A stretch of DNA of 53,766 nucleotides from Kitasatospora cheerisanensis KCTC 2395 (GCF_000696185.1 NZ_KK853997.1:7588452-7642217), one strand, 5' to 3'; positions 25,462 through 34,339 are shown, numbered from the stretch's first letter. Numbers and translations are program-made. The notes: a model not told the origin generated them from the sequence alone.

Positions 25462-26036
25462 GGAACACGTCGTCCGGACCCGCCCCGATCGAGCCGGGCC
25501 TCGAAGCCGAGCTGCGTGCGGCGGTGGCCTCCTTCGCCGACGGGCCGACGGCGCCGGTCGTCGACGCGGCCGCGATCGAGCGAGTCGTCAGCCGCCGCCG
25601 CACCCGCCGGGCGCTCCTCGGCACCGCTGCGGCGTGCTGCGTGCTGGCGTGCGCCACGGTGGGGTTCTTCGCGCTGAAGCCCGTGCCGCCCGCGCCCGGC
25701 GCCTCCCCGTCCCTGTCCCCACCGGCGAACGGGGCGTGCACCCCGCTCGCCACCGGCACCCCCAGGAGCGGAAGCGCCGATGCGACTCCGACACAGAAGC
25801 AGGAGCAGACCGCGGGAGCGGGCATCGCGCTGCCGGACCTGGCCGGCATGCCGGTCGAACAGGCCGGAAGCCTGCTGCGCGGACTCGGACTGAGCTGCAC
25901 GATCATGCGGCACACGGACTGGAACGCTCCCGCCGGGCAGGTGATCAGCAGTGACCCCCGGGGCGGCGCAGAACCGGTGGCACCGGGCTCGTCCGTCCTC
26001 CTGCTGGTCTCGACGGGCAAACCCGGCAGAACCTGA
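25458..26036 (+). CDS. Single-pass membrane protein with extracellular PASTA domain, sigma-factor partner
   Basis: The product has 192 residues; GTG 25458 overlaps the sigma stop. Residues 1-50 are cytosolic and charged (VVSRRRTRRALL), residues 52-72 form a transmembrane helix (GTAAACCVLACATVGFFALK), then a Pro/Ser/Thr linker. Residues 125-190 form a PASTA domain: LPDLAGMPVEQAGSLLRGLG, VISSDPRGGAEPVAPGSSVL. PASTA domains bind peptidoglycan or beta-lactams. The arrangement suggests a membrane sensor that holds or releases the sigma factor, but no canonical zinc anti-sigma motif is seen. Confidence 0.82.
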   Translation: MRNTSSGPAPIEPGLEAELRAAVASFADGPTAPVVDAAAIERVVSRRRTRRALLGTAAACCVLACATVGFFALKPVPPAPGASPSLSPPANGACTPLATGTPRSGSADATPTQKQEQTAGAGIALPDLAGMPVEQAGSLLRGLGLSCTIMRHTDWNAPAGQVISSDPRGGAEPVAPGSSVLLLVSTGKPGRT

Positions 26037-26215
26037 GCGACCGGGCCCTTCGGCCCGCGCACCGGCGGACGGCGCCCCGTCCTGCCGGGCAGGGGAGCCA
26101 CCCGGAGCGGGGGAACGGCCGCGGGTGGCGGGCTCCGATGCCCCGTCAGCCGCGCAGCTCGCTCGGCATCGGCTTCGGGTTGCGGAGGTCCTGTCCGAGG
26201 CGGCGGCCCCGACCG

Positions 26216-26284
26216 GCGCGGACGCGGGCCCGGCGCGCCGCGTCCGCGCAGGTGGTACCGGACGCCGGTCGACCGGCGTCCGGT
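26216..26284. other. Two strong hairpins in a 400-bp gene-free stretch (26037-26436)
   Basis: GCGCGGACGCGG (26216-26227) pairs with 26238-26249 over a 10-base loop. A perfect 28-bp palindrome covers 26257-26284, with arms ACCGGACGCCGGTC. Together with the terminator at 26322-26357 this makes three consecutive structures downstream of the sigma/PASTA operon. No coding gene is convincing in 26037-26436. Confidence 0.6.
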
Positions 26285-26321
26285 GGTGCTGACGCTCTAT
26301 GGAAAGAACCGGGTAAAAGAA

Positions 26322-26357
26322 CCCGCCCTCCCTACCGGAACGGGAAGGGAGGGCGGG
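26322..26357. terminator. Strong hairpin terminator between convergent genes
   Basis: CCCGCCCTCCCT (26322-26333) and AGGGAGGGCGGG (26346-26357) form a 12-bp stem with a 12-base loop, between the rightward sigma/PASTA operon and leftward genes. Confidence 0.75.
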
Positions 26358-26436
26358 TGGGGGCGTTGCCCCGAGGAGGCCTGTCACCAGCAGCCGGGTA
26401 CCGGCAGCGGCCGAAGACGGGCCGGGGCCCGATGCG

Positions 26437-26730
26437 TCATTTCGCCTGCGGGGTGACGACGGACACCAGCGCGGGGAACAGCACGGTGGCGAGCGCGAGG
26501 GCGGGCAGGGCGGCGAAGCTCGGCGGGATGCCGAACCTGGATGCCACCCAGGTCCCGGCTCCGGCGAAGATCGTCACCACGGCGGCAGCGGCAACCGCCC
26601 GGGTCGGCGGCAGGGCGCCCACCCGGCCGGCGACGTAGTTGTCGGCTATCTGCACCACGAGGTCGGCGATCTCCTTCGCGGCGCCGGCGGCGTCGACGTC
26701 CAGCCAACGAGCACGGTGGGTGATGGTCAC
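26437..26730 (-). CDS. Small two-helix membrane protein, unknown function
   Basis: The product has 97 residues from GTG 26730; no clear ribosome site. An N-terminal soluble helix (RWLDVDAAGAAKEIADLVVQ) is followed by two transmembrane segments, AVAAAAVVTIFAGAGTWVAS and ALPALALATVLFPALVSVV. It lies 18 bases downstream of the FG-GAP gene and may be in its operon. No family recognised. Confidence 0.55.
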   Translation of the reverse strand: MTITHRARWLDVDAAGAAKEIADLVVQIADNYVAGRVGALPPTRAVAAAAVVTIFAGAGTWVASRFGIPPSFAALPALALATVLFPALVSVVTPQAK

Positions 26731-26748
26731 ATGATCGACCGGACAAGT

Positions 26749-27882
26749 CTAGTGGGCGAGGGCCGGCTCGAAGCCGGTGACGGTGCCCGGGTGGCCCGTC
26801 GTGTCGCCGGTGGTGCCCGGCCACATGGTCACCTGGCCCGCCGAGTTCGCCCCGTACAGGTCCGGGATGCCGTCGCCGGTCAGGTCGCCGACCGAGCCGA
26901 TCACGGGGTAGGCGGTGGGGTCGATGCCGGTGCCGATGACGGTGCCCTGGGCGGGGTCGGCCAGGGCGGAGACGTCGACGGCGCAGTTCTTGGCGGGGTT
27001 CCTGGTGATCGGGTAGGCGAGGATCCGGCCGGTGCTGCGCTCACGGGTCCACAGGGTGGCCTGCGAGGTGGTGGTCGTCGTTCCGGCGGTGTCGGTGCAG
27101 GTGGTGGTGCCGTTGGCGGGGCCGGGACCGATCAGGTCGTAGTCGCTCCAGTCGAGGCCGGAGAGCAGGGTGTCCGTCGGGGCGAGCAGCTTGACGTTGT
27201 TGCTGCCCGGCGAGAACAGCCAGAGCTTCGTGCCGATCACCGCTACCAGGTTGGTCCTGGCCGGCGTGCTGGTGGTCTCGTTGGTGACGGAGCCGACCGC
27301 GAGGACCTGGGTGGCGTTGCTCCAGTCGGTGCCGAGTTCGGACGGGCAGGCGATGGTGGCGCCGCCGCCGTCGAGGCAGGTGACCGGACCCTGGGTGACG
27401 GTGCCGTTGAGGAAGAACGAGGTGCTGCTGCTGAATCCGGTGGGCGAGCTCTGGTACAGGGACGTGCGCGGGTCGCCGGGCTGGTGGGCGATCAACTCGT
27501 CGTGGCCGATGCCCCCGCGCAGCGAGCTGTGGTGGGTGATCTGCACGCCCTGCCAGGTGCCGGTGGGCGAGTTGACCGCGGCTGCGACGATCCGGCCGGT
27601 CTCGGCCGTGTCGGTGGTGTTCTCGATGGCGCGGAGGTTGCCGGCGCTGTCCGGAAGCAGGATGTCGGGGTGCCCGTCGCCGGTGACGTCGCCGTAGGGG
27701 ATGCCCTGGTCCACGAGAGCCGTGGCGGGGGAGGCGTCGAGGCCGGTCGCGCCGGCGGTCGGGAGCCCGAGCAGGCCGAGGCCGAGGGTGCTGGCGGCGG
27801 CCAGAGCGGTGAGGCGCGGCAACTGCCCTGCGCCGGTGGCGGAAAGGCGTGGCTCGCGCAGGTCGGAACGTCGAATGGGCAT
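26749..27882 (-). CDS. Secreted FG-GAP/VCBS-repeat protein
   Basis: The product has 377 residues from ATG 27882. The first 50 residues contain a signal peptide (hydrophobic LTALAAASTLGLGLLGL, cleavage near GATG). Calcium-binding FG-GAP loops are seen at both ends of the mature part: YGDVTGDGHPDILLPDSAGN and GSVGDLTGDGIPDLYGANSA. Between them are Thr/Ser-rich beta segments, consistent with a seven-bladed integrin-like propeller. There is no catalytic domain, so it is probably an extracellular binding protein. A weakly spaced ribosome site makes the start uncertain by a few codons. Confidence 0.8.
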   Translation of the reverse strand: MPIRRSDLREPRLSATGAGQLPRLTALAAASTLGLGLLGLPTAGATGLDASPATALVDQGIPYGDVTGDGHPDILLPDSAGNLRAIENTTDTAETGRIVAAAVNSPTGTWQGVQITHHSSLRGGIGHDELIAHQPGDPRTSLYQSSPTGFSSSTSFFLNGTVTQGPVTCLDGGGATIACPSELGTDWSNATQVLAVGSVTNETTSTPARTNLVAVIGTKLWLFSPGSNNVKLLAPTDTLLSGLDWSDYDLIGPGPANGTTTCTDTAGTTTTTSQATLWTRERSTGRILAYPITRNPAKNCAVDVSALADPAQGTVIGTGIDPTAYPVIGSVGDLTGDGIPDLYGANSAGQVTMWPGTTGDTTGHPGTVTGFEPALAH

Positions 27883-28045
27883 GTGTCGTACCCGATTTCT
27901 GTGAGGTGCCGACCGGGTGGAAGGCAGGAATTCCTCGATGTTCTCCAGAAGGGGGTACGCATGTGAAGAGACAATGTCGTCATATGCCTGGAATCTCCAT
28001 TTCGAGATCCGTGAAGATACCGTGACGACGCGTCAATGGTGCGAC

Positions 28046-28411
28046 TCAGGAGGGCGGGTACGGGTCGTAGCAGTCGCCGACCGGGTGGTAGAGGACGTCC
28101 CAGGTACCCGCGCCGATGACGCCGTCCTTGGTGAGGCCGTGGCAGCCCTGGATCCACTTGATCTTCGTGCGGGTGCCGGCGCCGAAGTTGCCGTCGACGG
28201 TGAGTTTCGGGATGCCGTTCCAGATGTTGCTCAGGCACTGGGCCTGCTTGACGGCGGAGCCGGTGTCGCCGTAGCGCAGGGTGGGCCGCGTGCCGGAGGA
28301 GACGTAGGAGCAGGTGGCGGCGGAGGCGGTCGGCGGGGCGACGAAGCCGGCGAGGCCGAGGGTGAGGGTGGCTGCCAGGAGGGTGCCACCGGTGCGGCGG
28401 TTCGGGAACAA
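28046..28411 (-). CDS. Secreted peptidoglycan-binding-domain protein
   Basis: The product has 121 residues from a TTG at 28411; AAAGGAC five bases upstream supports this rare start. Residues 1-32 are a signal peptide ending ASA. The mature 89 residues are one PG_binding_1 repeat: RYGDTGSAVKQAQCLSNIWN, LTVDGNFGAGTRTKIKWIQG, and a closing KDGVIGAGTWDVLY. Cysteines near each end may form disulfides. Such stand-alone domains bind the wall or inhibit or target enzymes. It is transcribed alone. Confidence 0.85.
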   Translation of the reverse strand: MFPNRRTGGTLLAATLTLGLAGFVAPPTASAATCSYVSSGTRPTLRYGDTGSAVKQAQCLSNIWNGIPKLTVDGNFGAGTRTKIKWIQGCHGLTKDGVIGAGTWDVLYHPVGDCYDPYPPS

Positions 28412-28550
28412 AGCGGTCCTTTCGTGTCCGGAGCGACCCGGAGCGGTCGGGCAGCCGAAACCCTAGGGCGGCACCCGCATCACGGGAAAGGGCGCATGCG
28501 GAGTAGTTTCGGGGCGCGCGGAGCATCGCGACCGCGCTTTCCGGGCGGAT

Positions 28551-28636
28551 GAGCCGACGGCACACGCCGGACGAGTCGACGACACACGCCGGAACAGCAG
28601 ACGGCACGCGCCGGATGAGCCGACGACACGCCGGGA
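28551..28636. repeat. 22-bp tandem repeat array, about four units
   Basis: Units start at 28551, 28573, 28595 and 28617. The shared core is GACGRCACACGCCGGA, with the last unit two bases shorter. A further partial copy (CCGACACGCCG) follows at about 28640. The array lies 50 bases before the LigD ligase gene in an otherwise gene-free 273-bp gap. Confidence 0.7.
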
Positions 28637-28684
28637 GGTCCGACACGCCGTGGGGTGGGCCGGCGGGCGGGGACCATCGGTGGC

Positions 28685-29748
28685 ATGGAGCTACCCGTGA
28701 TGCCGCCGGTCTCGCCGATGCTGGCGAAGGCCGTCGCCGCGATTCCGGCCGGGATGCAGTACGAGGCGAAGTGGGACGGGTTCCGGGCGATCGTGTTCCG
28801 GGACGGCGACGAGATCGAGCTCGGGTCGCGCACCGGGAAGCCGCTGACCAGGTACTTCCCCGAGGTGGTGGAGGCTGTCCGGGAGCAGCTGCCCGAGCGG
28901 TGCGTGGTGGACGGGGAGATCGTCGTCGCGCACGACGGGCGGCTGCACTTCGAGGAGTTGCTGGAGCGGATCCACCCGGCCGCGTCCAGGGTCCGGACCC
29001 TCGCCGAGCGGACGCCCGCCTCGCTGGTCGTCTTCGACCTGCTCGCCCTCGACGGCGACGACCTGACGGCCCGTCCGCTGATCGAGCGTCGCGCCGAACT
29101 CGCCCAGGCCCTCGCGGGTGTCGCCCGCCCGTGCACCTGGCCCCGGCCACCACCGACCTGGACACCGCCCGCGCCTGGTTCTCGCAGTTCGAGGGCGCCG
29201 GCCTGGACGGCGTGGTCGCCAAACCGCTGGACGCCCCCTACCGGCCCGGCGAACGCACCATGTTCAAGGTCAAACACGTCCGGACCGCCGACTGCGTGGT
29301 GGCCGGCTACCGCGAGCACAAGAGCGGCCCCGTGGTCGGCTCCCTGCTGCTCGGCCTGTACGACGACGGCGGACGCCTCCAGCACGTCGGCGTCAGCGCC
29401 TCCTTCCCGATGGCACGCCGGGCCGAACTCGCCGAGGAGCTCGCCCCGTTGCGCCTGGACGCCGACGACCTGACGGGCCATCCGTGGGCTGCCTGGGCGG
29501 ACGAACAGGCCCAGGCCAAGGACCGGCTGCCCGGCGCGGTCAGCCGGTGGACCGGCAAGAAGGACCTGTCCTGGGTGCCGCTGCGCCCCGAGCGGGTCTG
29601 CGAGGTCGGCTACGACCACATGGAGGGCACCCGGTTCCGGCACACCACCCAGTTCAAGCGCTGGCGGCCGGACCGGACCCCGGAGAGCTGCACGTACGCG
29701 CAGCTGGAGGAGCCGGTCTCCTACGACCTGGGCGAGCTGCTGGCCTGA
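28685..29748 (+). pseudogene. ATP-dependent DNA ligase (LigD ligase domain), single frameshift
   Basis: From ATG 28685 the nucleotidyltransferase domain is clear: MQYEAKWDGFRAIVF with the adenylated lysine (KWDGFR), CVVDGEIVVAHDG, and VVFDLLALDGDD. At about 29128 (CGCCCGCCCG) the frame is lost. The rest continues one frame over: LDGVVAKPLDAPYRPGERTM, FKVKHVRTADCVVAGYREHK and the OB-fold to the stop at 29748. The shift equals one missing base; restored length is 354 residues. Together with the LigD-Pol gene at 19241 this would supply NHEJ, with Ku elsewhere. Probably intact in the organism. Confidence 0.85.
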
Positions 29749-30685
29749 GCGTCGGCCCGGGGGAGCAGGGCGGCGAAGCCGTCCAGCAGGCGTTGCAGGC
29801 CGAACTCGAAGAGCTGGTCGAGGTCGAAGTCGTAGCCCTCGCGGGTCAGTCGGGCGAAGGTCGGGTGGTTGACGACCAGCTCCATGAACTGCGCCTCCTG
29901 CTCGTCCATCCAGGCCTCGGCGTCCTGCCCGGTGGCGGCCTCGGCGGCGGCCTCCATCTCCAGGTTGAGCGCCGTGCCGCGGACGTAGTTGAACAGCGTC
30001 AGGTACGCGGTGCACACCGTCTGCACGTCCAGGCCCTCGGCGACCAGCGTGGACAGCACCCACTCGCCGAACGGCAGGGCGCTGGCGACCGGTTGGGGCC
30101 GGGTCACCGACAGCGCGGACGCCAGCCACGGGTGCGCCCGGAACAGGTCCCACAGCAGGTGGCCGGCCAGCTCCAGCCGGCGCCGCCAGGGCAGTGCGGT
30201 CTGGGCGGGGGAGAAGGAGACGGCCGTGAAGACCTGTTCCATCATCAGGTTCAGCAGGCCCTCCTTGTCGGGCACGTGCCGGTACAAGGACATGGTGGCG
30301 GCGTCGAGTTCGGCCGCGACCCGGCGCATCGACAGCGCCTCCAGGCCCTCCGCGTCGGCGATCGCCACCGCCGCCGCCACGATCCGATCCGTCGTCAGAC
30401 CGCCCTCGGCGGACAGTCGGCGCGGGATCTGCCGCTCGCCGGGGCCGGGCGGGCCGGCGCCGGCCGGGCGGGCGCGGCGGCCTCGGCGACCACGGTGCCG
30501 ATACCGGGCACCGCCCGCACCAGGCCCTGGCCGCGCAGCTCCGCCAGCACCTTGGACGCGGTGGCCATCGCCACGTTCCACCGGCGGGTGATCTCCCGGG
30601 TGGACGGCACCCGGTCGCCGGGCCGCAGCTCGCCGCGCTCGATCCGCTGCCGCAGTTCGCCCGCGATCTCCTCGTAGCGGTCCAC
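29721..30685 (-). pseudogene. GntR-TetR hybrid transcriptional regulator, single frameshift
   Basis: GTG 30685 follows GGAGGT. Residues 1-75 are a GntR-type winged helix (YEEIAGELRQRIERGELRPG, VPSTREITRRWNVAMATASK). After an Ala/Pro-rich linker the frame is lost near 30440 in GC-only repeats. The remainder is a complete TetR protein: LTTDRIVAAAVAIADAEGLE, LSMRRVAAELDAATMSLYRH and a TetR_C ligand domain. The shift equals one missing base; restored length is 321 residues. Fused GntR-TetR regulators exist in actinobacteria. Two different DNA-binding heads on one chain is unusual. CACTAGTG operators lie immediately upstream, and the coding end overlaps the ligase gene by 28 bases. Confidence 0.8.
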
Positions 30686-30698
30686 CCGCTCCACCTCC

Positions 30699-30829
30699 GC
30701 ACTAGTGCACCGACCGGCCCATGCTAGCTGCCGCAGCCGCTCGCGCACCAGGGCCGGACCCCTGTCCGAGCGCACTAGTGCACTAGTGCAGCAATCCGAA
30801 ATGATCCGCTAGCTCTGTTGCCTAGTGCG
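30699..30829. promoter_or_regulatory. Operator cluster GCACTAGTGC and leaderless promoter of the FAD monooxygenase
   Basis: GCACTAGTGC occurs at 30699-30708 and 30772-30781; TGCACTAGTGCA at 30779-30790 overlaps the second; a half site CTAGTGCG is at 30822-30829. The last site overlaps a -35 box TTGCCT (30818-30823), which is 18 bases from TACGTT (30842-30847), itself seven bases before the monooxygenase ATG. The layout indicates repression of both divergent genes by the GntR-TetR hybrid. Confidence 0.7.
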
Positions 30830-30854
30830 GCGCGTACGGCGTACGTTCGATGTC

Positions 30855-32072
30855 ATGAAGAACGCAGACATCCTCGTCTCCGGCGGCGGCATCGCCGGGC
30901 CCGCGCTGGCGTACTGGCTACGCAAGTCCGGCTTCCGTCCCGTCGTGGTGGAGCGCGCGCCCGCACCCCGGCCCGGCGGCCAGTCCGTCGACCTGCGCGG
31001 CGCCGGACGCACCGTCATCGAACGGATGGGCCTGCTCGACCAGGTCCGGGAGCTCGCCGTCGACCAGCGCGGCATCGCCCTGGTCGACCGGCACGGGAAG
31101 CACATCGCCCGGATGCCCACCGAACTCTTCGGCGGCGAAGGCATCGTGTCCGACCTCGAAGTGCTCCGCGACGACCTGGCCACCGTGCTGTACCGGGCCA
31201 CCGCCGCCGACGTCGAGTACCTCTTCGACGACACCGTCACCGCCCTCCACGAGGACGCCGACGGCGTGCACGTCACCTTCGAGAACGCCCCGCCCCGCCG
31301 CTTCGACCTGGTGGTCGGCGCCGACGGCCTGCACTCCACCGTCCGCCGCCTCGCCTTCGGCCCCGAGAGCGAACTGGTCTCCCCGCTCGGCTGCTACACC
31401 GCCTGGTTCACCGCCCGCACCGAACTGGACCTCGACGGCTGGTTCCTGATGTACAACGCCCCCGGGGGCCTGGTCGCCAGCGCCCGCCCCGGCCGGCGCC
31501 CCGGCGAGCTCAAGGCCGGCTTCAGCTTCCGCTCGGGCCCGCTCAGCCACGACCGCCGCGACCGCGCTGCCCAGCAGCGCCTGCTCACCGAGCGCTTCGC
31601 CGGCCGCGGTTGGGAGACCGACCGGCTGCTCGCCGCGATGGCCGGCGCGGACGACTTCTTCTTCGAGTCGCTCGGCCAGGTCCGCCTGGACGCCTACAGC
31701 CGCGGCCGGATCGCCCTGATCGGCGACGCCGCCTGCTGCCCCACCCCGCTCACCGGCCTCGGCACCAGCCTCGCGCTGGTCGGCGCCTACCTGCTGGCCG
31801 GCGAACTCGCCTCCGCGCACGGCGACTTCACCACCGCCTTCGCGCGCTTCCAGGACCGGATGAAGCCCTACGCCGCCAAGGCCCAGGACCTCCCCCCGGG
31901 CGGCGTCGCCGGCTACGCCCCCAACAGCCGCGCCATGATCGCCCTGCGCGCCACCTCGATGCGCTGGATGACCCGCCGCCCCTTCCGCTCCCTGATGGAG
32001 GCCCAGGCGGCGAAGGCCGGCGACGTCGAACTGCCCGACTACCGGAACGTCCCGGCAGTGCAGGGGAGGTGA
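30855..32072 (+). CDS. FAD-dependent aromatic/antibiotic monooxygenase
   Basis: The product has 405 residues from ATG 30855, leaderless. The FAD-binding hallmarks are DILVSGGGIAGPALAYWLRK (GxGxxG), VVGADGLHSTVRRLAFG (DG motif) and RIALIGDAACCPTPLTGLGT (GD motif). The set is that of class A flavoprotein monooxygenases, nearest to TetX/rifampicin-type and tetracycline-tailoring enzymes. It would hydroxylate an aromatic compound with NADPH and oxygen. Control by a divergent repressor with multiple operators points to substrate-induced detoxification. The substrate is unknown. Confidence 0.9.
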   Translation: MKNADILVSGGGIAGPALAYWLRKSGFRPVVVERAPAPRPGGQSVDLRGAGRTVIERMGLLDQVRELAVDQRGIALVDRHGKHIARMPTELFGGEGIVSDLEVLRDDLATVLYRATAADVEYLFDDTVTALHEDADGVHVTFENAPPRRFDLVVGADGLHSTVRRLAFGPESELVSPLGCYTAWFTARTELDLDGWFLMYNAPGGLVASARPGRRPGELKAGFSFRSGPLSHDRRDRAAQQRLLTERFAGRGWETDRLLAAMAGADDFFFESLGQVRLDAYSRGRIALIGDAACCPTPLTGLGTSLALVGAYLLAGELASAHGDFTTAFARFQDRMKPYAAKAQDLPPGGVAGYAPNSRAMIALRATSMRWMTRRPFRSLMEAQAAKAGDVELPDYRNVPAVQGR

Positions 32073-32094
32073 ATCGGGACCCGGGGCGGGTCGG

Positions 32095-32928
32095 TCACGG
32101 GGCGGTGCACAGCACCGTGGCCAGCAGGGTGCGCTCGTCCTGGCCCGTGTTCCTGGCCCAGACCGTCCAGCCCGTCGCCGTCGGGATCGAGGAGGTCAGG
32201 AAGGCGTTGTCGCCGGCCGTTCCGCCGCCGCTGAGCGGCACCTGGCCGCCGGGGCACTCCGCGTGGGTCGTTCCCGCGGTCCCGGGCGCCAACCTCACGA
32301 TCAGGCTGGGCTGCCAGGAGGGCTGTGCGTCGGAACAGATGACGAACGTCCGGAGGTACGACGGGGGAGCGGCAGGGTCGTAGTCGGTGTACTTCGCCGC
32401 GGTGCTCCACGACCGGATGTCGCCGGAGGACGAGTCCTCGGCGAAGGTGCTGGCGCCCGCGTCGAACCCGCCGCCCACCGCGAACTTGGTGTTGTCGCAG
32501 CTCGCGACGCCGGACACCGGCTCCCCGGGATCGAGGGCCACCTCGTCCCCGTTCTGCACGGTGAGGCTGCTGTCCGTCGAGCAGACCACGTGGGGATGGA
32601 CGGTCTGGACGTCGGGACTCGCGTTGTAGACCATGACCCGCCAGCCGTTGGCCGTCGGGTGCAGCTCCGACCTTCGGACGAAGACCGGGCTCCGGAGGTC
32701 GGACTCGACGGTCGCGCCCCCTCCGGTGGGTGTCGTCCCGTCAGGGCAGAACGCCGCCACCGTCCCCTCCCGGCCCGGGAACAGGACCAGCGGATGGCCG
32801 GGCGCCTGGACGACGCCGCGGGGCGCGGAAGCCGACGCGCCGTCAGCCCGGGCCGGCGGCGCGGCCAGTGGAAGGGCGGCGGCAAGGAACGCGCCGGTCG
32901 TCAGGGCGGTGGTGCGGAAGCGTCTCAC
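32095..32928 (-). CDS. Secreted protein with three CxxG...VC repeats, unknown function
   Basis: The product has 277 residues from GTG 32928, with GAGGAG about seven bases upstream. Residues 1-30 are a signal peptide (LTTGAFLAAALPLAAPPARA). The mature part has three diverged modules, each starting with cysteine and glycine-rich loops (CPDGTTPTGGGATVE; CDNTKFAVGGGFDAG; CPGGQVPLSGGGTAG) and ending W-V-x-x-N to V-x-C (HVVCST; FVICSD; TVLCTA). Each module probably has its own disulfide. No catalytic motif is seen. It converges with the FAD monooxygenase. Confidence 0.72.
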   Translation of the reverse strand: MRRFRTTALTTGAFLAAALPLAAPPARADGASASAPRGVVQAPGHPLVLFPGREGTVAAFCPDGTTPTGGGATVESDLRSPVFVRRSELHPTANGWRVMVYNASPDVQTVHPHVVCSTDSSLTVQNGDEVALDPGEPVSGVASCDNTKFAVGGGFDAGASTFAEDSSSGDIRSWSTAAKYTDYDPAAPPSYLRTFVICSDAQPSWQPSLIVRLAPGTAGTTHAECPGGQVPLSGGGTAGDNAFLTSSIPTATGWTVWARNTGQDERTLLATVLCTAP

Positions 32929-33088
32929 GTCGGTCTCCTCGTGGGGCGGGTGGGACGAGGCGTTCCCTGCCGGAGGACCGTTCGGCCGCCGATCGTCCGG
33001 ATGCGCCCGATCGTTCACCCGGCCGGACAGAGCTGCGCCCCCAGGGCGGGGCGGGCGGTGTCGCAGGCGCGCGGCATGATCGTCCGTC

Positions 33089-34339
33089 ATGCGCTGCGAC
33101 CTCTGCGACCACGACCTCGCCACCTCGGACCTGCCGCCCTCCCGGTGGTACCGGGAGATCCGGATCTGCACGTGGTGCCGGGCGGTGGTCAGGGTCGGCC
33201 TCGACGGCAGCATCGTCCGCCAGAGCTACAGCGCGTGGGACCTCCGCTGGGAGGCGGCCCGGACCGACATGCTGCCGGAGCCCCGCCGGCACGCGTACGG
33301 CTACTTCCGGCGCACGCTCTGCGGGATCGAACGGCCGGACATGTCCGGCTCCCCGTTCGGCATGTGGGGCGGCGAACCGGACGAGTGCCCCGAGTGCACC
33401 GCCGAGGCCCTGGCCATCGACGCCCGGTGGCCCGAGGACCGGCGCGAGGACCCCGGCCGCACCCTGCTGCCGGCCTCCGGTCCCGGGCCCGTCCACCCGT
33501 CCGAGCGCGACCCGCTGCCGGACGAACTCGGCCACCCGGACGTCCCGTTGCCCGAGCCGCGGTGGAGCCCGCACACCCGGGTGCTCGCCGAGCGGCCGGC
33601 CGCCCCGGCAACGGACCGGCACCGCACCCTCGGTGACGGACCGTCGGCGCTGCGCCTCCCGGTCTGCTGGGCGGGGTACGGGATCGGCCCCTACCGGCCG
33701 TACGACGGCGACGGCCGGACCTTCGCCTGGCTCCAGGCCTACCCGCCGGACCGTGTCCCGCCGCTGGACGAGGCGCGCTTCACCGGCGACTACGCGTGGT
33801 TCGGCGAGACCGGCGAACCGCTGGAGCACCGCACCGCCGTGACGGACCCGATCGCCGCCGAACTGGCCCGCGACGGCCTCCGACTCCCGGCGGACTTCGT
33901 GACGCTGATCACCCGCGCCCGCCTGCACCGCTGCCTCGACCGGGTCGGCGGCGGAGCGCGGACGGACGTGAGCGCGCCGGTGCCCAGCCCCCTCGACCCG
34001 GCCGACCGGATGGTGGCGTTCTTCCGCGACCAGCAGAGCTGCTTCGTCTGGTACCTGTACCTGCACCACAGCGGCCGCTCGGCCGTGGTCGGTTCGGGCC
34101 GGGACTTCACGGTCGAGTGGGGAGTCCGCTACGGCCCGGACGGCGAGGTGGTCGCGCCGCCGCGCCCCGAACTGTTCTGGACCGCGCCGAGCACCGAGGT
34201 CTTCGCCTACCGGTTCCTGGCCGAGGGCAGCCTGATCGACGCGATCGAGGAGCGCGCGCGGCCGGCGGAGCTGGACCCGGAGCACCTCGCCTACCTGGCG
34301 CACTACCGGTCCGGCGTGAGTGCGGGCAAGGGGCGCTGA
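33089..34339 (+). CDS. Orphan 416-residue protein with N-terminal CxxC pairs
   Basis: ATG 33089 is preceded by TGATCG-like sequence and has no ribosome site, so it is probably leaderless. The first 35 residues carry two CxxC pairs (MRCDLCDHD and CTWC), followed by CGIERP and CPEC at about 85-110, suggesting two zinc-ribbon-like clusters. Residues 160-416 form a soluble alpha/beta domain with many Trp/Tyr/Pro and motifs CFVWYLYLHHSGRSAVVGSG and VFAYRFLAEGSLIDAIEERA, resembling SMI1/KNR4-like or immunity-type proteins only vaguely. No family assigned. Confidence 0.65.
   Translation: MRCDLCDHDLATSDLPPSRWYREIRICTWCRAVVRVGLDGSIVRQSYSAWDLRWEAARTDMLPEPRRHAYGYFRRTLCGIERPDMSGSPFGMWGGEPDECPECTAEALAIDARWPEDRREDPGRTLLPASGPGPVHPSERDPLPDELGHPDVPLPEPRWSPHTRVLAERPAAPATDRHRTLGDGPSALRLPVCWAGYGIGPYRPYDGDGRTFAWLQAYPPDRVPPLDEARFTGDYAWFGETGEPLEHRTAVTDPIAAELARDGLRLPADFVTLITRARLHRCLDRVGGGARTDVSAPVPSPLDPADRMVAFFRDQQSCFVWYLYLHHSGRSAVVGSGRDFTVEWGVRYGPDGEVVAPPRPELFWTAPSTEVFAYRFLAEGSLIDAIEERARPAELDPEHLAYLAHYRSGVSAGKGR

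Noticed and set aside
28480..30702. 740-codon open frame on the - strand
   Set aside because: Crosses the DNA ligase gene in antisense and the GntR-TetR gene out of frame; no coherent domain.
32263..33636. 457-codon frame spanning the secreted repeat protein and the CxxC protein
   Set aside because: Runs antisense through one gene and out of frame through another; composition is shadow-like.
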